A DNA stretch of 37,981 nt. It comes from a virus. The notes beneath the pieces are model-generated. The model worked only from the letters and a program-made list of their open reading frames with translations, was not told where the DNA came from and did not search any database. The DNA is taken from IMG/VR virus record IMGVR_UViG_3300011997_000007, positions 1-37,981 of that record; one strand, 5' to 3'. The translations under genes were made by a program, and so were the position numbers. Position 1 is the stretch's first letter; the number at the start of each line of letters is the position of its first letter. Of this stretch, positions 36,581-37,981 are shown piece after piece.

Positions 36581-37981
36581 TCATTGTGAGTCATCCTCGA
36601 AGGGGGTCTCGAGGTAGTGCTGGGAGGCGTTCCGGGGGCCTACTTCGACGCGGACGTAGCCTTCGCTGATGAGCGCGCTAATGGCCGCTGCTATGTGAGT
36701 GTCTTTCCCTCGGACGGCTTTCTTTATGTCGTTTGAATTGGCTCCGGCATTCACGAGGAGGAACTTGCTAACGCGGGTCATGTATCCGGTGGGGCGCCAT
36801 TCACCGGTTTCTGTGTGGTCGTCGCCGGGGGTGTCGAGCCAGGCGTAAAGAATGCCGTTGGGATCGGTGGCGTCGAGGTGCAAATCGGCGGCGGTGACTC
36901 CGTTGGGGCCGACGTCGCCGTGTTTGTCTTTGTCGATGACGAGCTTGGCGTGACCTTTGACCCCACGGCCGAAGGAGCGGATGGTGAGCATTTTGTAGGC
37001 GACGCCGGTGATGCCGGCGAGTTTGTGTTGGCCGCCGATGGCGTAGCGGCCGCGTTGGTCGGCGTTTTTGACGACGTGGTCGATTTGGACGGTGGCTGGT
37101 CCGAGGTCGGCGAGGATTTTGGGGACGAGGGCGAGCCAGCGGGCGACGTCTTCGTTGTCCATGAGGGATAGGCCGTGCATGGTCATGGCTTCGGTGATGC
37201 CGTCGATGACGGCGATGGTGCAGCTGGTGGCGGCGGTGGTCAGGAGTGCCCTGCTGGTGGGGTTGAGGGCTGTTTCTGGGCGGATGTAGCGGAGGTGGTT
37301 GGTGATGGCTTGGTCGGTGGTTCCGAGGGCGCGGAGGCGGTTGACGATGGTTTGTGGTCGGTCTTCGAAGTCGATGAAGAGGGTGTTGTTGCCGGCCTCG
37401 AGTTCTTGGGCGATGGCGACGAGGGCGGCCCAGGTTTTGCCGGATCCGGGTTCACCTGAGATGGAGTGGATGGCGTAGGGGTAGAGGAGGGCTTTGCCGT
37501 CGCGGCGGACCAGGGTGGTGGCGGTGGGGCCTTGGCTGGTGCCGGTGAGGATGTCGGCCAGGTCGACGGGTGCCCAGGTGTTGAGGGTGCCTGGGTGGTC
37601 GGTGCCAGGGACGCTTGTGGGGATGTGGGTGACGAGGTTGGTGGCGGCTTGGATGAGGTCGGGGATGTCGCCGTCGACGGAGTATCCGAGGGCGGCGATG
37701 CGGGTGCCGGCTTCGACGAGGCGTCGCAGGGTTGCTTGTTCGGCGACGATTTGGGCGTAGTAGGCGGCGGATGCTGGTGTGGTGCAGGCTTGGATGAGCT
37801 CGTGGAGGTAGGCGGGCCCGCCGGCCCGGGTGAGGTCTTTGGTTTTGGCGAGGTGGTTGGCGACGGTGATGGTGTCGACGGGTTCGAGGCGGTCGTAGAG
37901 GGCCCGGATGGTGTCGAAGATGAGTTCGTGTCGGGGGCGGTAGAAGTCTTTGCCGATGGTGGTGTCGACGGCGTCGGCGAT
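36581..37981 (-). CDS. dnaB: Replicative DNA helicase, DnaB type, main part (continues from base 1)
   Basis: 467 codons read in from the window edge. The first part is the DnaB N-domain (DFYRPRHELIFDTIRALYDR, ANHLAKTKDLTRAGG, AYYAQIVAEQATLRRLVEAG). The RecA-like motor follows, with Walker A GEPGSGKT at 37433-37456, LFIDFED, and Walker B AVIDGITEAM at about 37190-37213. The motor is of the compact RepA/AAA_25 type (KLAGITGVAYKMLTIRSFGR) rather than a full DnaB C-domain. The end (SKFLLVNAGANSNDIKKAV) is a winged helix. So a DnaB N-domain is joined to a RepA-like ATPase, as in other actinophages. No separate primase was found. The stop is directly beside the GGAACC cluster. Confidence 0.9.
   Translation of the reverse strand: MADAVDTTIGKDFYRPRHELIFDTIRALYDRLEPVDTITVANHLAKTKDLTRAGGPAYLHELIQACTTPASAAYYAQIVAEQATLRRLVEAGTRIAALGYSVDGDIPDLIQAATNLVTHIPTSVPGTDHPGTLNTWAPVDLADILTGTSQGPTATTLVRRDGKALLYPYAIHSISGEPGSGKTWAALVAIAQELEAGNNTLFIDFEDRPQTIVNRLRALGTTDQAITNHLRYIRPETALNPTSRALLTTAATSCTIAVIDGITEAMTMHGLSLMDNEDVARWLALVPKILADLGPATVQIDHVVKNADQRGRYAIGGQHKLAGITGVAYKMLTIRSFGRGVKGHAKLVIDKDKHGDVGPNGVTAADLHLDATDPNGILYAWLDTPGDDHTETGEWRPTGYMTRVSKFLLVNAGANSNDIKKAVRGKDTHIAAAISALISEGYVRVEVGPRNASQHYLETPFEDDSQ

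Noticed and set aside
36400-36594. N-terminal extension of the RuvC-like protein to 36594
   Set aside because: It translates the GGAACC repeats, has no ribosome site, and the conserved start with the catalytic Asp is at 36399.
1-37981. CRISPR arrays, insertion sequences, rRNA, complete tRNAs, toxin-antitoxin pairs
   Set aside because: No spaced repeats of the right size, transposase motifs or RNA gene structures were seen. The RHH-membrane pair was considered as toxin-antitoxin, but neither product looks like a known toxin.

Overview
The window is almost the whole genome of a temperate siphophage of a high-G+C actinobacterium. The host group is indicated by a WhiB-type iron-sulfur regulator, a phage phiC31 gp3-like protein, leaderless promoters and G+C-rich codon use. 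No host gene was found. The two ends of the window belong together. The minus-strand reading frame that leaves the window at base 1 is the first part of a DnaB-type helicase, and the frame that enters at base 37981 is the rest of it. They fit with exactly one base missing between them, so this looks like a circular contig opened inside dnaB.

Layout, read leftward (minus strand). An early operon starts at about 11.4 kb with an excisionase/Cro-like HTH gene. It runs through a Rad50/RecF-like ATPase, a nucleoside deoxyribosyltransferase-like protein, an HNH protein, a RecB-like nuclease, the gp3-like protein and many small zinc-binding proteins. Next come an HTH-WhiB-zinc finger regulator and an FtsK-gamma-domain protein, then dnaB across the junction. 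A cluster of GGAACC repeats follows (candidate origin), then a RuvC-like resolvase and small genes, ending at a hairpin terminator at 33.54-33.57 kb. Most of these genes overlap by 4 bases (ATGA/GTGA), which indicates translational coupling.

The late operon continues leftward from 33.5 kb: terminase small and large subunits, portal, MuF-type protein, (terminator), scaffold, major capsid protein, (terminator), head-tail connectors, major tail protein, tail assembly chaperones with a -1 frameshift, tape measure, four or five minor tail proteins, then the lysis genes (coiled-coil membrane protein, endolysin, holin-like protein, small membrane protein).

Only two blocks read rightward. One (11.5-13.1 kb) holds the immunity repressor, a small tyrosine integrase and a small membrane protein. 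The other (15.0-15.6 kb) is a two-gene moron-like cassette whose first gene joins a ribbon-helix-helix DNA-binding domain to a membrane segment.

The most interesting feature is the switch at 11.5-12.8 kb. A sequence identical in form to the 3' half of a tRNA (the expected attP core) lies inside the last codons of the repressor gene. Integration would therefore replace the repressor C-terminus, which in the phage form ends in -AA like an ssrA degradation tag. The integrase also ends in -AA. This is the arrangement known as integration-dependent immunity in mycobacteriophages BPs and Brujita.
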